Shown piece by piece: positions 8,179-16,962 of a stretch of DNA of 35,819 bases. A program made the position numbers and the translations under genes. Below the pieces are notes generated by a model. It searched no databases and was not told where the DNA came from. It saw nothing but the letters and a program-made list of their open reading frames with translations. The stretch comes from JAJUFS01 sp964599565 (GTDB lineage: Bacteria > Pseudomonadota > Gammaproteobacteria > Natronospirales > JAJUFS01), in NCBI GenBank assembly GCA_964599565.1, contig CAZRFE010000020.1:1-35819 (forward strand), read 5' to 3'. How positions within the stretch are numbered: position 1 is the first letter of the stretch; each line of letters opens with the position of its first letter.

Positions 8179-9012
8179 ATGTCCGACGTTACGGTGCTCA
8201 TACCGACCTATAACCGTCCGATCGCGCTCGCGGTGACGCTGACAAGCCTTTACTACCAGGAGCACGCGGATTTCGATATCGTCATCGCGGACCAGTCGGA
8301 CGGCGATTGCCGTTCGCACAATCCGCCGTTGCGAACCGCGATACGGCTGCTGGAATCGCGTGGCGTGCGCGTGGCTGTCGAGCGCAACCTGCCGCGCCGG
8401 GGCATGGCGCAGCAGCGCCAGTTCCTACTCGATCGCGCGCGGTGTGCGTACTGCCTGTTCCTTGATGACGACCTTGTTCTTGAGCCATGGGTCATCGGCA
8501 TGCTGCACAGCGTGCTGCGCGAGGAACGCTGCGGGTTTGCGGGAAACGCCGTGATCGGGCTGAGCTACCTTGATGATGTGCGGCCGCATGAGCAGGTGCT
8601 TGAGCGATGGAACGATCGCGTGCACCCGGAAGTCATCGGGCCAGACGATGCGCGATGGCATCGTCATGTGCTGCACAACGCCGCGAATGTCTGGCACGTA
8701 CAGCGGAAACTGCAGGCATCGCCGCGCACACCGCTGCGCTACAAGGTCGCCTGGGTGGGAGGTTGCGTAATGTACGACGCGCACAAGCTGCGCGAGGGGG
8801 GCGGCTTCGAGTTCTGGCGGCAGCTGCCGGATGCGCATTGCGGCGAGGACGTGCTCGCGCAACTTCGTGTAGCTGCGCGTTTCGGCGGCTGCGGCGTGCT
8901 GCCGAGCGGCGCATATCACCAGGAGCTCGAGACGACCGTGCCGGACCGGCGTGTCAACGCACCGCAGTATCTTCATGTCCAGCCGGGACACGAACCCGCG
9001 AGACCGACGTGA
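8179..9012 (+). CDS. Glycosyltransferase family 2
   Basis: This 277-residue GT-A enzyme begins MSDVTVLIPTYNRP, the nucleotide-binding start of GT2, and has the metal/UDP-sugar motif FLDDDLVLEP (Asp96-98). VAWVGGCVMYD and the acidic CGEDVL near 220-230 fit the acceptor/catalytic-base region. ATG 8179 follows the previous stop by 4 bp; an upstream extension would overlap the GT9 gene and lacks homology. No transmembrane segment is evident, so it is cytoplasmic or peripheral. It should add a non-heptose sugar to the glycan; the donor is not deducible. Confidence 0.87.
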   Translation: MSDVTVLIPTYNRPIALAVTLTSLYYQEHADFDIVIADQSDGDCRSHNPPLRTAIRLLESRGVRVAVERNLPRRGMAQQRQFLLDRARCAYCLFLDDDLVLEPWVIGMLHSVLREERCGFAGNAVIGLSYLDDVRPHEQVLERWNDRVHPEVIGPDDARWHRHVLHNAANVWHVQRKLQASPRTPLRYKVAWVGGCVMYDAHKLREGGGFEFWRQLPDAHCGEDVLAQLRVAARFGGCGVLPSGAYHQELETTVPDRRVNAPQYLHVQPGHEPARPT

Positions 9013-10151
9013 GCGCGGGTGTGAAATCTTCCGGCGTGCAGAAGATCGCCGTGCTGCGCGCCAACGCGCTCGGCGATTACATCTTCACGTTGCCCGCGCT
9101 GGACGCGCTGAAGCACGCCTGCCCGGAAGCGGAACTTGTCTACCTCGGCTGCGAGTGGCATCGCGATTTTCTTTCGCGCCGACCGGGTCCGGTCGATCGC
9201 GTGGTGGTCGTGCCCGCATGCGATGGCGTGCCGCGCGAGGATGACCGCGCGGCAAAGCCGCACGTGGTCGATGCGTTCTTTCACGAAATGCAGGCGGAAC
9301 GATTCGACATCGCGCTGCAGATGCACGGTGGCGGCGGCAACTCGAATCCCTTCGTGAGAAGGCTCGGTGCGCAACTTGCTGTCGGCCTGCAGGCAGATGG
9401 CGCGCCGCCGCTCGACATCAACGTGCCCTATGCGCTCTATCACAATGAAGTGCTGCGCTACCTGGAAGTTGCCGCCGCCGCCGGCGCGCCGCCCGTCGGG
9501 CTTGCACCGCGCCTCTGCGTGACGGCAGCGGATCGTCACGCGCTGGCCAGGGAATTGCCGGAACACGGTGCGTTCGTCGTGCTGCATCCCGGCGCGACGG
9601 ACGTTCGTCGCCGCTGGCCGGCGCAGAAGATGGCCGGTGTTGCGGATCATCTCGCCGCTCTCGGTTACGCAGTCTGCGTTACCGGCGTGCCGGAAGAGGC
9701 GGATATGGCCGATGCCGTCGTCGCGCACGCGCGCTCGAAACCGCGCAACCTTTGCGGCCGTCTTTCACTGCCCGCATTCACCGCGCTCCTGGAACGTGCG
9801 TCGCTGGTGATCGCAAACGACACCGGGCCGCTGCACCTTGCGCGCGCGGTAGGAACGCCGACGATCGGCGTCTACTGGATAGGCAACGTGATCAGCGGCG
9901 GGCCGGTGACAGCGCAGCATCATCGCATCGTTGCTGCATGGACCACGCAATGCCCGGCCTGTGGAATGGACTGCATCGCCAACGACGCGCATGTTGCGAT
10001 GGACGGCTGCGCGCACGATGTGTCGTTCGTGGCGGCAGCCAGCGAGAATGAAGTGATCGCGCACGCGGAATCGCTGCTTGAAGATGTACAGGCACCGGAA
10101 CGCCACCACCGCGCGGCAGGCGTAAACCCGGCGGCGCCGTTCGCGCTGTAG
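9009..10151 (+). CDS. Glycosyltransferase family 9 with Cys-rich C-terminus
   Basis: This protein of about 380 residues is the third GT9 member. Motifs are VLRANALGDYIFTLPALDAL at the N-terminus, HPGATDVRRRWPAQKM, and ANDTGPLHLARAVGTPTIGVY. GTG 9009 overlaps the GT2 stop as GTGA; a second GTG at 9021 is an alternative. Near the C-terminus is CPACGMDC with a further Cys about 20 residues on (DGCAHD), absent from the other two GT9 proteins here; it could hold a metal or a disulfide. It is the last gene of the forward locus and converges on the MFS gene with an 11-bp gap. Confidence 0.87.
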   Translation: MSAGVKSSGVQKIAVLRANALGDYIFTLPALDALKHACPEAELVYLGCEWHRDFLSRRPGPVDRVVVVPACDGVPREDDRAAKPHVVDAFFHEMQAERFDIALQMHGGGGNSNPFVRRLGAQLAVGLQADGAPPLDINVPYALYHNEVLRYLEVAAAAGAPPVGLAPRLCVTAADRHALARELPEHGAFVVLHPGATDVRRRWPAQKMAGVADHLAALGYAVCVTGVPEEADMADAVVAHARSKPRNLCGRLSLPAFTALLERASLVIANDTGPLHLARAVGTPTIGVYWIGNVISGGPVTAQHHRIVAAWTTQCPACGMDCIANDAHVAMDGCAHDVSFVAAASENEVIAHAESLLEDVQAPERHHRAAGVNPAAPFAL

Positions 10152-10162
10152 GATCGGCGCGA

Positions 10163-11683
10163 TCAGATGTTCTTCGTCGCCTTTGCGATGGTGGCTCTCG
10201 GCCGCCGGCGCCGCTCGCGCCCCACGACCAGCGAGAAGAAGGACAGCGGCAGCGAGACCACGGAGCGAAGGCCGGCGATGCTCGATATGGAACGCGCCTC
10301 GCGGCCGATCTCCGACAGCAGTTCTCCCATCACCACGCGGCGCTTCGTCGCCCCCTTTTCCTGGACCGCGCTCAACCGCGAGATGGAAAAGATGCCGAAG
10401 AGAAACGCGGTCACGAAGAAGAAGTCCCATGACTGCAGGCTGAGCGTGTGAATGACGCGATCACCGGCAGGGCTGTCCCATTCCAGGTTCCAGTTCAGCT
10501 GCCGGCGCGCAAAGAAATCCGCGAACAATCCACCGATCACCGGTGCGATGCCGGAGAAGAACGCCGTCACGAGTGCGCGCGTGGACAGGAACACGATGGC
10601 TTCCTGCTTGCCCGGTGCAAGCTTGTAGCCGATGTTGCTGAGCGCAAGATTGATGCCCGACAGCGACGCGCCGCTCGCGACGTGGATCGCGACCAGCAGC
10701 GGAATGGTCAGGAAATGCTTGTCGGGAAATGTCGTGAACGTCCAGGCGAGTATTGCCATGAGATAGATCGGCGTCGCGGTGCGCAGCACCGTCTTGTTGC
10801 TGTACTTGTCCGAGTAGCGTCCCCAGATGCGGATGAAGAAGATGTTCGACAGCTGGCTGATGATGGTGAAGCCGATCACGTAGGACAACGGGAACCCGAG
10901 CATCTTCAGCATGTAGACGGTGAAGAACGGCGCGGCGAGATTCACCGCGAACGCCCACAGCGAATTGAAGATCAGAAGGTTGCGGAAGTTCCGTTCCTTC
11001 AGGGGACGGGCGAACATGCGCAGCAGGTTCTGCCGGATCGGGTAGATCTTCGGCTCCGGCGTGCGTGCGAGCAGGCTCGCGCCATACAACCCGACGATGC
11101 CCGCCACGGCAAACATCGCCGTGTACGCGACATGGATGTCGTCCTCGAAGTTCGCTTCCACGTAATCGAGCGCGGCCGCCGCAATCAGGCTGAACGACAC
11201 GGAAACGATCGCGATCTTGCGGCTGCGGTTCGAGAAGTACTCGCCCAGCATCGATTCCGGTACGAGATCCTTCATCCACGACGACCAGCTCGTGCCCGCT
11301 ATCGAGCCGAAGAAGAAATGCACGAAGAGAAGGCCGATGAGCAGGTAGATCGCGATTTCCGCCGGCACCAGGAACGGCAGCGCGGCAATCAACAGCAGCG
11401 GCGCGCGTGACAGCGAAAGGCTCATCACGGTGATGGCGCGCCGGTTTGCGTAGCGGTGCACAAGCCAGATCGCGACCAGCTGGAACAGGTTCGCAAGCGT
11501 GGGCAGCGCGGCGATAAGCCCGATCTGGAAATTCGATGCGCCCATCAACAACGCGAGCGACACGAGGAATGCGCCGCCCGTGAGCGTGACCATCATCTCG
11601 GATGCTATTCCGTCGCGAACGACCAGCTTCAGGCCGCGATCGACTTCTTCTTCCGACAGTTCGACTTGCGGTGTGAGACTCAT
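10163..11683 (-). CDS. Major facilitator superfamily transporter
   Basis: This protein of about 506 residues has around twelve hydrophobic segments in two halves, with a long charged loop in the middle and a basic C-terminal tail (RERRRRPRATIAKA). The loop GRYSDKYSNKT resembles the MFS loop after an even-numbered helix. Start 11683 is chosen because the upstream bases contain AAAAGGA, though the spacing is short; ATG 11746 would add 21 residues. An acidic segment ELSEEEVDRGLKLVVRDG precedes the first helix. It is opposite to the glycan locus, so a role in that pathway is not implied. Substrate unknown. Confidence 0.8.
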   Translation of the reverse strand: MSLTPQVELSEEEVDRGLKLVVRDGIASEMMVTLTGGAFLVSLALLMGASNFQIGLIAALPTLANLFQLVAIWLVHRYANRRAITVMSLSLSRAPLLLIAALPFLVPAEIAIYLLIGLLFVHFFFGSIAGTSWSSWMKDLVPESMLGEYFSNRSRKIAIVSVSFSLIAAAALDYVEANFEDDIHVAYTAMFAVAGIVGLYGASLLARTPEPKIYPIRQNLLRMFARPLKERNFRNLLIFNSLWAFAVNLAAPFFTVYMLKMLGFPLSYVIGFTIISQLSNIFFIRIWGRYSDKYSNKTVLRTATPIYLMAILAWTFTTFPDKHFLTIPLLVAIHVASGASLSGINLALSNIGYKLAPGKQEAIVFLSTRALVTAFFSGIAPVIGGLFADFFARRQLNWNLEWDSPAGDRVIHTLSLQSWDFFFVTAFLFGIFSISRLSAVQEKGATKRRVVMGELLSEIGREARSISSIAGLRSVVSLPLSFFSLVVGRERRRRPRATIAKATKNI

Positions 11684-11949
11684 TGTCCTTTTCAGTTGTT
11701 CGGCGCAGCCCGCGAGGTGCGGCATACCGGAAAGAGTGGCGTTCATGTCCGGTGATCGAAATACGGACGATGGTGTAGCCGGGCCGCAAATGCGTCCCCG
11801 TGGACGATGGAAGCGGTGGAACGGGATTTTCGTGCGCGATGTTATCACCCGCCTTTCACGGTTTGGATACGGCAGTTACACCCATGCCGTTGCGGCGCAT
11901 TGCGAAGCTCGTCAGAATCGCGGCTTATCGTCAGATGGAATGCATGCCG

Positions 11950-12882
11950 ATGAAATCCACGCAACCCGATGCGCTCGCCGATGCCGTCGTCATGGTGCGT
12001 GCGAGCCGCTTCGGCGCAAACCCGGAAACGCGCGCGAGCAATGCCTTCCAGACCGCGCGCGATGAAGCGGATGCATCCGCACGCGCAATGGATGAACAGA
12101 TCGTGCTTGCGGAATCGCTCGAATCCGCCGGTATCGCCGTTCTCATGCTTGAACCGCCATCGCGTTCACCGGACGGCGTCTTCCCGAACAACTGGTTCAG
12201 CACGCACGCGGACGGCACGCTCGTGCTGTATCCCATGGAAGCGCCGTCGCGGCGCAGTGAGAGGATTCCGGGTCTTGCGCAACGTTTCACTGATGCGGGT
12301 TTCACGGTGAACGACATCGTCGATCTCACGCTGCATGCAGACGAGGGGCGTTATCTCGAAGGCACCGGTTCGCTGGTGCTTGATCGCGCGAACCGCATTG
12401 CCTACGCCTGTACATCCAGCAGGACCGACGCAACGCTCGCCGCGGAGTGGGCGGCGCGCTTCGGTTTCAGGCTGTGTGCGTTCCGTGCCGCCGACCCCGC
12501 GGGACGCGCGATCTACCACACCAACGTGATCATGAGCCTTGGTGCGGGGCTTGCCATCATCTGCCTGGATGCGATTGCCGCTGCGGATCGCGAACGCGTG
12601 CGAAATGCGCTCACGAACGCAGGCCAGGAAATCCTCGTCATCCGCTGGGAGCAGGTGCTGGCCTTCGCGGGCAACCAGCTGTTCCTGCAGGGGCGCGACG
12701 GACCGGTGATCACGCTGTCGCGGGCCGCGGATACTGCGCTTGACGCCGCGCAGAAAGCGCTGATGGATCGCCACGGGCGGCGAATGTCCGCGGATATCGC
12801 TACAATCGAGCGCCTTGGGGGCGGCAGCGTGCGATGCATGCTGGCGGAGAACTTCCTGCCGCGCCCGGAACACATTAAATAA
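11950..12882 (+). CDS. ctlX: CtlX-type guanidino-group hydrolase (amidinotransferase superfamily)
   Basis: This protein of about 310 residues belongs to the arginine deiminase/amidinotransferase fold and resembles the branch named CtlX (citrulline utilisation hydrolase). Key segments are VFPNNWFST near 77, RYLEGTGSLVLDR with Glu137, IYHTNVIMS with His190, and GGSVRCMLAENF with Cys296. The Cys-His-acidic set matches the superfamily's thiol chemistry on guanidino or ureido groups. Start choice is uncertain: ATGs at 11935, 11944 and 11950 lie close together, and a GGAA lies before 11950. The exact substrate (citrulline, arginine or a derivative) cannot be read from the sequence. An arginase lies 4 kb away. 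Confidence 0.8.
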   Translation: MKSTQPDALADAVVMVRASRFGANPETRASNAFQTARDEADASARAMDEQIVLAESLESAGIAVLMLEPPSRSPDGVFPNNWFSTHADGTLVLYPMEAPSRRSERIPGLAQRFTDAGFTVNDIVDLTLHADEGRYLEGTGSLVLDRANRIAYACTSSRTDATLAAEWAARFGFRLCAFRAADPAGRAIYHTNVIMSLGAGLAIICLDAIAAADRERVRNALTNAGQEILVIRWEQVLAFAGNQLFLQGRDGPVITLSRAADTALDAAQKALMDRHGRRMSADIATIERLGGGSVRCMLAENFLPRPEHIK

Positions 12883-12900
12883 TGAGTACGGGGGCAGGGC

Positions 12901-13362
12901 ATGACACAGAGTCTCCAGGATCGCTACGCACCGCAGAACGCCTGTTTCGGCTGCGGCCCGGCGAACGAGAAAGGCCTCAGGATCAAGAGCATCCCGAAGG
13001 ATGATGCCGTCATCGCGGACTGGATGCCCGATGCGCACCACGAGGCGTTTCCCGGCATGGTCAACGGCGGCATCATCGGTGCGCTGATGGACTGTCATTC
13101 CAACTGGACGGCTGCCTGGCATCTCATGCAGCGCGCGGGTGCGGACACACCGCCTTGCACCGTCACCGGCGACTTTCACGTCAAGCTGCTGAAACCCACG
13201 CCTTCGAAAGGTCCGCTGCATCTTGTTGCGCGCGTCGTGGATTCCAGCGACCGGCGCGCAACCATCGACTGCGAACTCTCCGTGGACGGCGAGCTTTGCG
13301 CGACCTGCCGCGGCAATTTCATTGCCGTGAAGCCCGGGCATCCTGCGTTCCATCGCTGGTAA
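12901..13362 (+). CDS. PaaI-type hotdog thioesterase
   Basis: This 153-residue single hotdog-domain protein has FGCGPANEKGL at the N-terminus and the active-site helix region FPGMVNGGIIGALMDCHSNW, followed by GDFHVKLLKPTP. These match PaaI/YbgC-like acyl-CoA thioesterases. GGGGCAGGG lies just before ATG 12901, supporting the start. It probably hydrolyses an acyl-CoA in the cytoplasm; the chain is unknown. Its stop overlaps the cyclase start (TAATG), so it may be co-transcribed with the signalling genes that follow. Confidence 0.82.
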   Translation: MTQSLQDRYAPQNACFGCGPANEKGLRIKSIPKDDAVIADWMPDAHHEAFPGMVNGGIIGALMDCHSNWTAAWHLMQRAGADTPPCTVTGDFHVKLLKPTPSKGPLHLVARVVDSSDRRATIDCELSVDGELCATCRGNFIAVKPGHPAFHRW

Positions 13363-15197
13363 TGAACCGTCACCGCCGGCTGGCGCGCGCGCGCCACATG
13401 CTTGTCGCGGCTGCAGCGCTGCTGCTCGCGCTCGATGTATTCATCGTGCCGTTGACGCAGCCGCTGGAGTTCGTCGTCCACGATGCGCTGCTCGCCGCGC
13501 ACGCGCGCGAACGCGCGCCGTCGCCGGGCATCGTGCTGATCAACATCGACGAGCGCTCGCTGGAACAGATGGCCGGTGAGTTCGGCCGCTGGCCGTGGTC
13601 GCGCGCGGTGCACGCCGAACTGCTGGAGAAGATTCTTGCGCAGCAGCCGCGCGCCGTCGTGTTCGACATCCTGTTCAGCGACTACGACGTGAATGATCGC
13701 GTTGGCGACAGGTATCTCGTCGACGTCGCCGTGCCGGCCGAGAACGTGTTCTTCCCGCTGCACGTGCTCGCGGAAGAGGACGGCCCCGCGCTGCCGCTCG
13801 ATGAGTGGGGTTACCGCCTTGGCTTCGAGAAGACCACGGCGGCGCGCGAAGGCGCGGAGCTGCATTTCCTGCCGTCGCTGCGTCCGCTCACGGAAACCGG
13901 ACGCGTCGGCGCCATCGGCGTGGTCGAGGACGCGGACGGTTCGCTGCGCCGCTACGCGCTTTACTTCGAGCGCAATGGCTGGCGCATACCGTCACTGCCC
14001 GCGAAAGTGGCGGAACATCTTGGCGCTGACGTACCTGCGGGCGCCGCGATCCGCCTGCACTGGGACGGCGGCCCGCAGGATCGCGAGCAGTACAGTTATT
14101 TCGATGTGTTCCATGACCTTGCGCGGCGCGAACCGGAAATGTTCGGCGACATGTTCCGCGACATGGTCGTCATCATCGGCGCGAACGCATCCAGCCTCTA
14201 CGATCTCAAGGTCACGCCGGTAAGCAATGTTCATCCGGGCGCGGACATTCTCGCCGCCGCGCTTGATGATCTTGTGAGCGGCGACTGGCTGCGCCCCGTG
14301 CCCGATGCGTTGACGCTGCTCGCGGGGCTGATCGCGCTTGCGATGATCGCGTGGAGTTTCCACGCCGGGCACGGACTTCGAATCGGCGGTGCGATCGCCG
14401 CGTCCATCGTCATCGGCTGGCTGCTGCTCGCGTGGTGGCTGCTCGATGCCGACCGTTACCTTTCAATCATGCCGCTGCTGGCCTGGCCTGCACTTCTTTA
14501 CGTGGCGCTCGGCCTGCACCGGACATTGCACGAGCGCGCGGCGCGCGAGCATGCCGTTACCGCATTCGGCCGTTTCATCGATCCGCGCGTCGTCGAAAGC
14601 CTCGTGCGCGACGACAGCGACGTGCTGCACGCACCGCCGCAGAGCCGCGAGATCACCGTGCTGTTCTCGGACATCCGCGGCTTCACCACGCTGTCGGAGA
14701 CGCGGCCGCCGGAAGAGATCGTGCAGTTGCTGAACCGTTACTTCGCGCGCCAGGTGGAAGTGATCTTTCGCCACGGCGGCACCATCGACAAGTTCATCGG
14801 CGATGCGATCATGGCGTTCTGGGGTGCGCCGGTCGCGGATCCCGAGCAGGCGCAGCATGCTGTTGCAGCGGCAATGGAGATGACGCATGTCGTGCGTGAA
14901 TTCCGCGCGGAACTCGACGGCATGGAATTCGATATCGGCATCGGCCTTCACACCGGAACCGCGGTCGTCGGCTTCATCGGCGCGGACAACCGTCTCGACT
15001 ATACGGCCATCGGCGACACGGTTAATCTTGCCAGCCGGATCGAAGGACAGACCAAGGGCGTTGCGCGCGTGCTGGTTTCCGAGGCGACGCAGCGCCGTTG
15101 CCAGGCGGCATGGACGTTCGTGGATCACGGGGAATTCCAGGTAAAGGGACGCGCGGCGGCCGTGCGTCTTTACGAACCGAGGGAGAAGGGGACATGA
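13362..15197 (+). CDS. CHASE2-domain class III adenylate cyclase
   Basis: This protein of about 611 residues has an N-terminal transmembrane segment (about 12-31), a periplasmic CHASE2 sensor domain (about 35-305, with GIVLINIDERSLEQM and RAVVFDILFSD), three transmembrane helices (about 315-385), and a cytoplasmic cyclase domain (about 427-600). Metal ligands Asp437 (FSDIRG) and Asp481 (FIGDA) are present, with purine-specifying Lys477 and Thr548 and transition-state Asn555 and Arg559. The Lys/Thr pair points to ATP as substrate, giving cAMP. ATG 13362 overlaps the thioesterase stop. Its stop overlaps the SH3 gene as ATGA. CHASE2 ligands are unknown in general, so the stimulus is open. Confidence 0.93.
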   Translation: MNRHRRLARARHMLVAAAALLLALDVFIVPLTQPLEFVVHDALLAAHARERAPSPGIVLINIDERSLEQMAGEFGRWPWSRAVHAELLEKILAQQPRAVVFDILFSDYDVNDRVGDRYLVDVAVPAENVFFPLHVLAEEDGPALPLDEWGYRLGFEKTTAAREGAELHFLPSLRPLTETGRVGAIGVVEDADGSLRRYALYFERNGWRIPSLPAKVAEHLGADVPAGAAIRLHWDGGPQDREQYSYFDVFHDLARREPEMFGDMFRDMVVIIGANASSLYDLKVTPVSNVHPGADILAAALDDLVSGDWLRPVPDALTLLAGLIALAMIAWSFHAGHGLRIGGAIAASIVIGWLLLAWWLLDADRYLSIMPLLAWPALLYVALGLHRTLHERAAREHAVTAFGRFIDPRVVESLVRDDSDVLHAPPQSREITVLFSDIRGFTTLSETRPPEEIVQLLNRYFARQVEVIFRHGGTIDKFIGDAIMAFWGAPVADPEQAQHAVAAAMEMTHVVREFRAELDGMEFDIGIGLHTGTAVVGFIGADNRLDYTAIGDTVNLASRIEGQTKGVARVLVSEATQRRCQAAWTFVDHGEFQVKGRAAAVRLYEPREKGT

Positions 15198-15712
15198 AAA
15201 TCCGCAATGTGTTGATCGCATGCTGCATGGCCGTGCCGCTCGCCGCGCTTGCGGAAGGCGGCACCGTCGTGCGTTCTACGCAGCTTGCCGCCGAACCGTA
15301 TGTCGATGCCGCGAGTCGCGGTGTGGTGCGCAGCGAATCGGGCGTGGAGATCATCAAGCGCCAGGGCGGCTGGTACCACGTGCGCACTGACGATGGCCGC
15401 GACGGCTGGGTGCGCCTGTCGAGCATTCGTCTTGGCGAAGCGGCCGAGGAAGAAGAGGGCGGTTTCTGGGCGTCGGTGTTTTCCTTCACCGGCCGTTCGC
15501 AGACGCGTACCGCAAGCGCGACCACCGGCATTCGCGGCCTCAGCGAGGAAGAGATCCAGGCAGCGAGACCCGATGAAGCCGCCGTCGTGCGCCTCGCGCA
15601 GTTCGCGCCCGACGACGCCGAGACGCGCCGGTTCGCCGCCGAGATCGGACTTGCACAGCAGGCCGTGAAGCCGCTGCCGGAGAAGGTGAAGACGAAGGGA
15701 GACGGCAAATGA
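15194..15712 (+). CDS. Secreted SH3-domain protein
   Basis: This 172-residue protein has a signal peptide (MKIRNVLIACCMAVPLAALA, likely cleaved after residue 20) and a bacterial SH3 domain at about 25-82 with VVRSESGVEIIKRQGGWYHV and DGWVRLSSI. The rest is acidic and then polar, with no known domain. It overlaps the cyclase upstream (ATGA) and the M48 protease downstream (4 bp). It is likely periplasmic. Bacterial SH3 domains often bind peptidoglycan or peptides; here it may connect the cyclase sensor and the protease, which is inferred only from the operon. Confidence 0.82.
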   Translation: MKIRNVLIACCMAVPLAALAEGGTVVRSTQLAAEPYVDAASRGVVRSESGVEIIKRQGGWYHVRTDDGRDGWVRLSSIRLGEAAEEEEGGFWASVFSFTGRSQTRTASATTGIRGLSEEEIQAARPDEAAVVRLAQFAPDDAETRRFAAEIGLAQQAVKPLPEKVKTKGDGK

Positions 15713-16554
15713 ATGTTTCCTTGAAAGTCCTGCTCGTTGCCGCCGTGCTGTCGCTTCCCGGCTGCAAGCTCGATCTGACGCGCGTCGCGAACAGCCTGGG
15801 CGATATGAAGACCGCGATCGTCGGTGTCGACGACGAAGAAGAGGCGGGCATCGGTCGCGAAGCCGCGGCCACCTTGCTCGGCGCATCGCCGCTGCTTGAA
15901 CACGACGCCATGCAGCGTTACGTGAATCGTGTCGGCCGCTGGGTTGCGTTGCAGAGCGAGCGCCCCGAGCTTTCGTGGCGCTTCGCGGTGATCGACCATC
16001 CGAACGTGAACGCGTTCGCCGCACCCGGCGGTTACGTGTTCATCACGCGCGGGCTGCTCTTCCAGTTGCGCAACGAAGCGGAACTTGCCGGTGTGCTCGG
16101 CCACGAGATCACGCACGTGGTGCGCAGGCATCATCTCGAAGCGTTGAAGAAGCAGGCGCGCATCAATCTCGCCGGCAGCCTTGCATCCGCCGCGCTGGAA
16201 AGCCGCGGCAAGGATGCGGACGACTATGCCTGGGTGGCATCGGGTGCGAAGACGCTTTACACGCGCGGGCTGGATCGCGATGACGAATTCGAGGCGGATC
16301 GTGCGGGCGTCGTGCTCGCCGCACGTGCGGGCTACGACCCGTACGGACTGCCGGCGGTGCTGCAGCGGCTGGATGCCATGGCAGCGGACGACACGCGGCT
16401 TGCGCTCCTGTTCAAGACACATCCTGCCCCCGCGGATCGTCTTGCGGAACTGAGCGTGCGCATGGAAGGACGTATCGACGGTCTTGCCGGCGTGCAGGAT
16501 GGCGCGGGACGGTTCAGCGAGCAGATGAAAGCACTCGCGTCGGCGGCGTTGTAA
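15709..16554 (+). CDS. M48-family metalloprotease, probable lipoprotein
   Basis: This 281-residue protein begins with a lipoprotein-type signal (hydrophobic stretch to LPGC, Cys19), so it is probably anchored in the outer membrane. The zinc motif HEITH gives His132, Glu133 and His136, and DEFEADRAG supplies the third ligand, Glu195. NAFAAPGGYVFITRG is typical of M48 proteases such as BepA/LoiP. It overlaps the SH3 gene and ends the three-gene unit. A role in quality control of envelope proteins is plausible from the family. The lipobox has Pro at -2, which is less common. Confidence 0.88.
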   Translation: MNVSLKVLLVAAVLSLPGCKLDLTRVANSLGDMKTAIVGVDDEEEAGIGREAAATLLGASPLLEHDAMQRYVNRVGRWVALQSERPELSWRFAVIDHPNVNAFAAPGGYVFITRGLLFQLRNEAELAGVLGHEITHVVRRHHLEALKKQARINLAGSLASAALESRGKDADDYAWVASGAKTLYTRGLDRDDEFEADRAGVVLAARAGYDPYGLPAVLQRLDAMAADDTRLALLFKTHPAPADRLAELSVRMEGRIDGLAGVQDGAGRFSEQMKALASAAL

Positions 16555-16606
16555 CGCTGCAGGAGCGGCCCGGCCACGAGCGAAAGACCGTGGCTGGCGC
16601 CGCCCC
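16555..16606. terminator. Convergent-gene dyad, likely bidirectional terminator (REP-like)
   Basis: Between the convergent protease and AhpD-like genes lies a nested inverted repeat. The outer arms are GGAGCGGC (16562-16569) and GCCGCCCC (16599-16606), with one mismatch. The inner arms are GCCACG (16573-16578) and CGTGGC (16589-16594), around the loop AGCGAAAGAC. There is no long T tract. The AGGAGCGGC arm recurs after the EamA gene at 21262, so this may be one copy of a genome-wide REP-type element. Confidence 0.55.
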
Positions 16607-16956
16607 TATGCCTTGCCTTCCATCTCGTCGAGGAATGCCACGGCACGGCGCAGGTGCGGAATCACGATGCTGCCGCCGACGACGAGCCCGATGCTCATCG
16701 TTTCCATCATTTCCTCGCGGCTTGCGCCCGCCTGCGCGCACTGGCTCAAGTGATAGCTCACGCAGTCGTCGCAGCGAAGCACCAGCGATGCGACCAGGCC
16801 CATCAGTTCCTTGGTCTTCACGTCGAGCGCGCCGCCTTCCATGTAGGTCAGGCTGTCGAGCGAGAACATGCGCTTGATGACGCGATTGTCCTCCGCGAGG
16901 ATGCGCTCGTTCATCTTCCTGCGGAACTCGGTGAATTCTTCAAAGCGGTTTGCCAC
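16606..16956 (-). CDS. Carboxymuconolactone decarboxylase/AhpD-like protein
   Basis: This protein of about 116 residues has the all-helical AhpD/CMD fold with the redox motif RCDDCVSYH (Cys62, Cys65, His69), as in peroxidase-associated disulfide reductases. GTG 16956 is chosen because AGGAG (16963-16967) sits 6 nt upstream; a start at 17031 would run into the end of the arginase gene. It lies 35 bp downstream of arginase on the same strand and may be co-transcribed with it. The reaction (alkylhydroperoxidase or otherwise) is not certain. Confidence 0.83.
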   Translation of the reverse strand: MANRFEEFTEFRRKMNERILAEDNRVIKRMFSLDSLTYMEGGALDVKTKELMGLVASLVLRCDDCVSYHLSQCAQAGASREEMMETMSIGLVVGGSIVIPHLRRAVAFLDEMEGKA

Positions 16957-16962
16957 GTTGCT

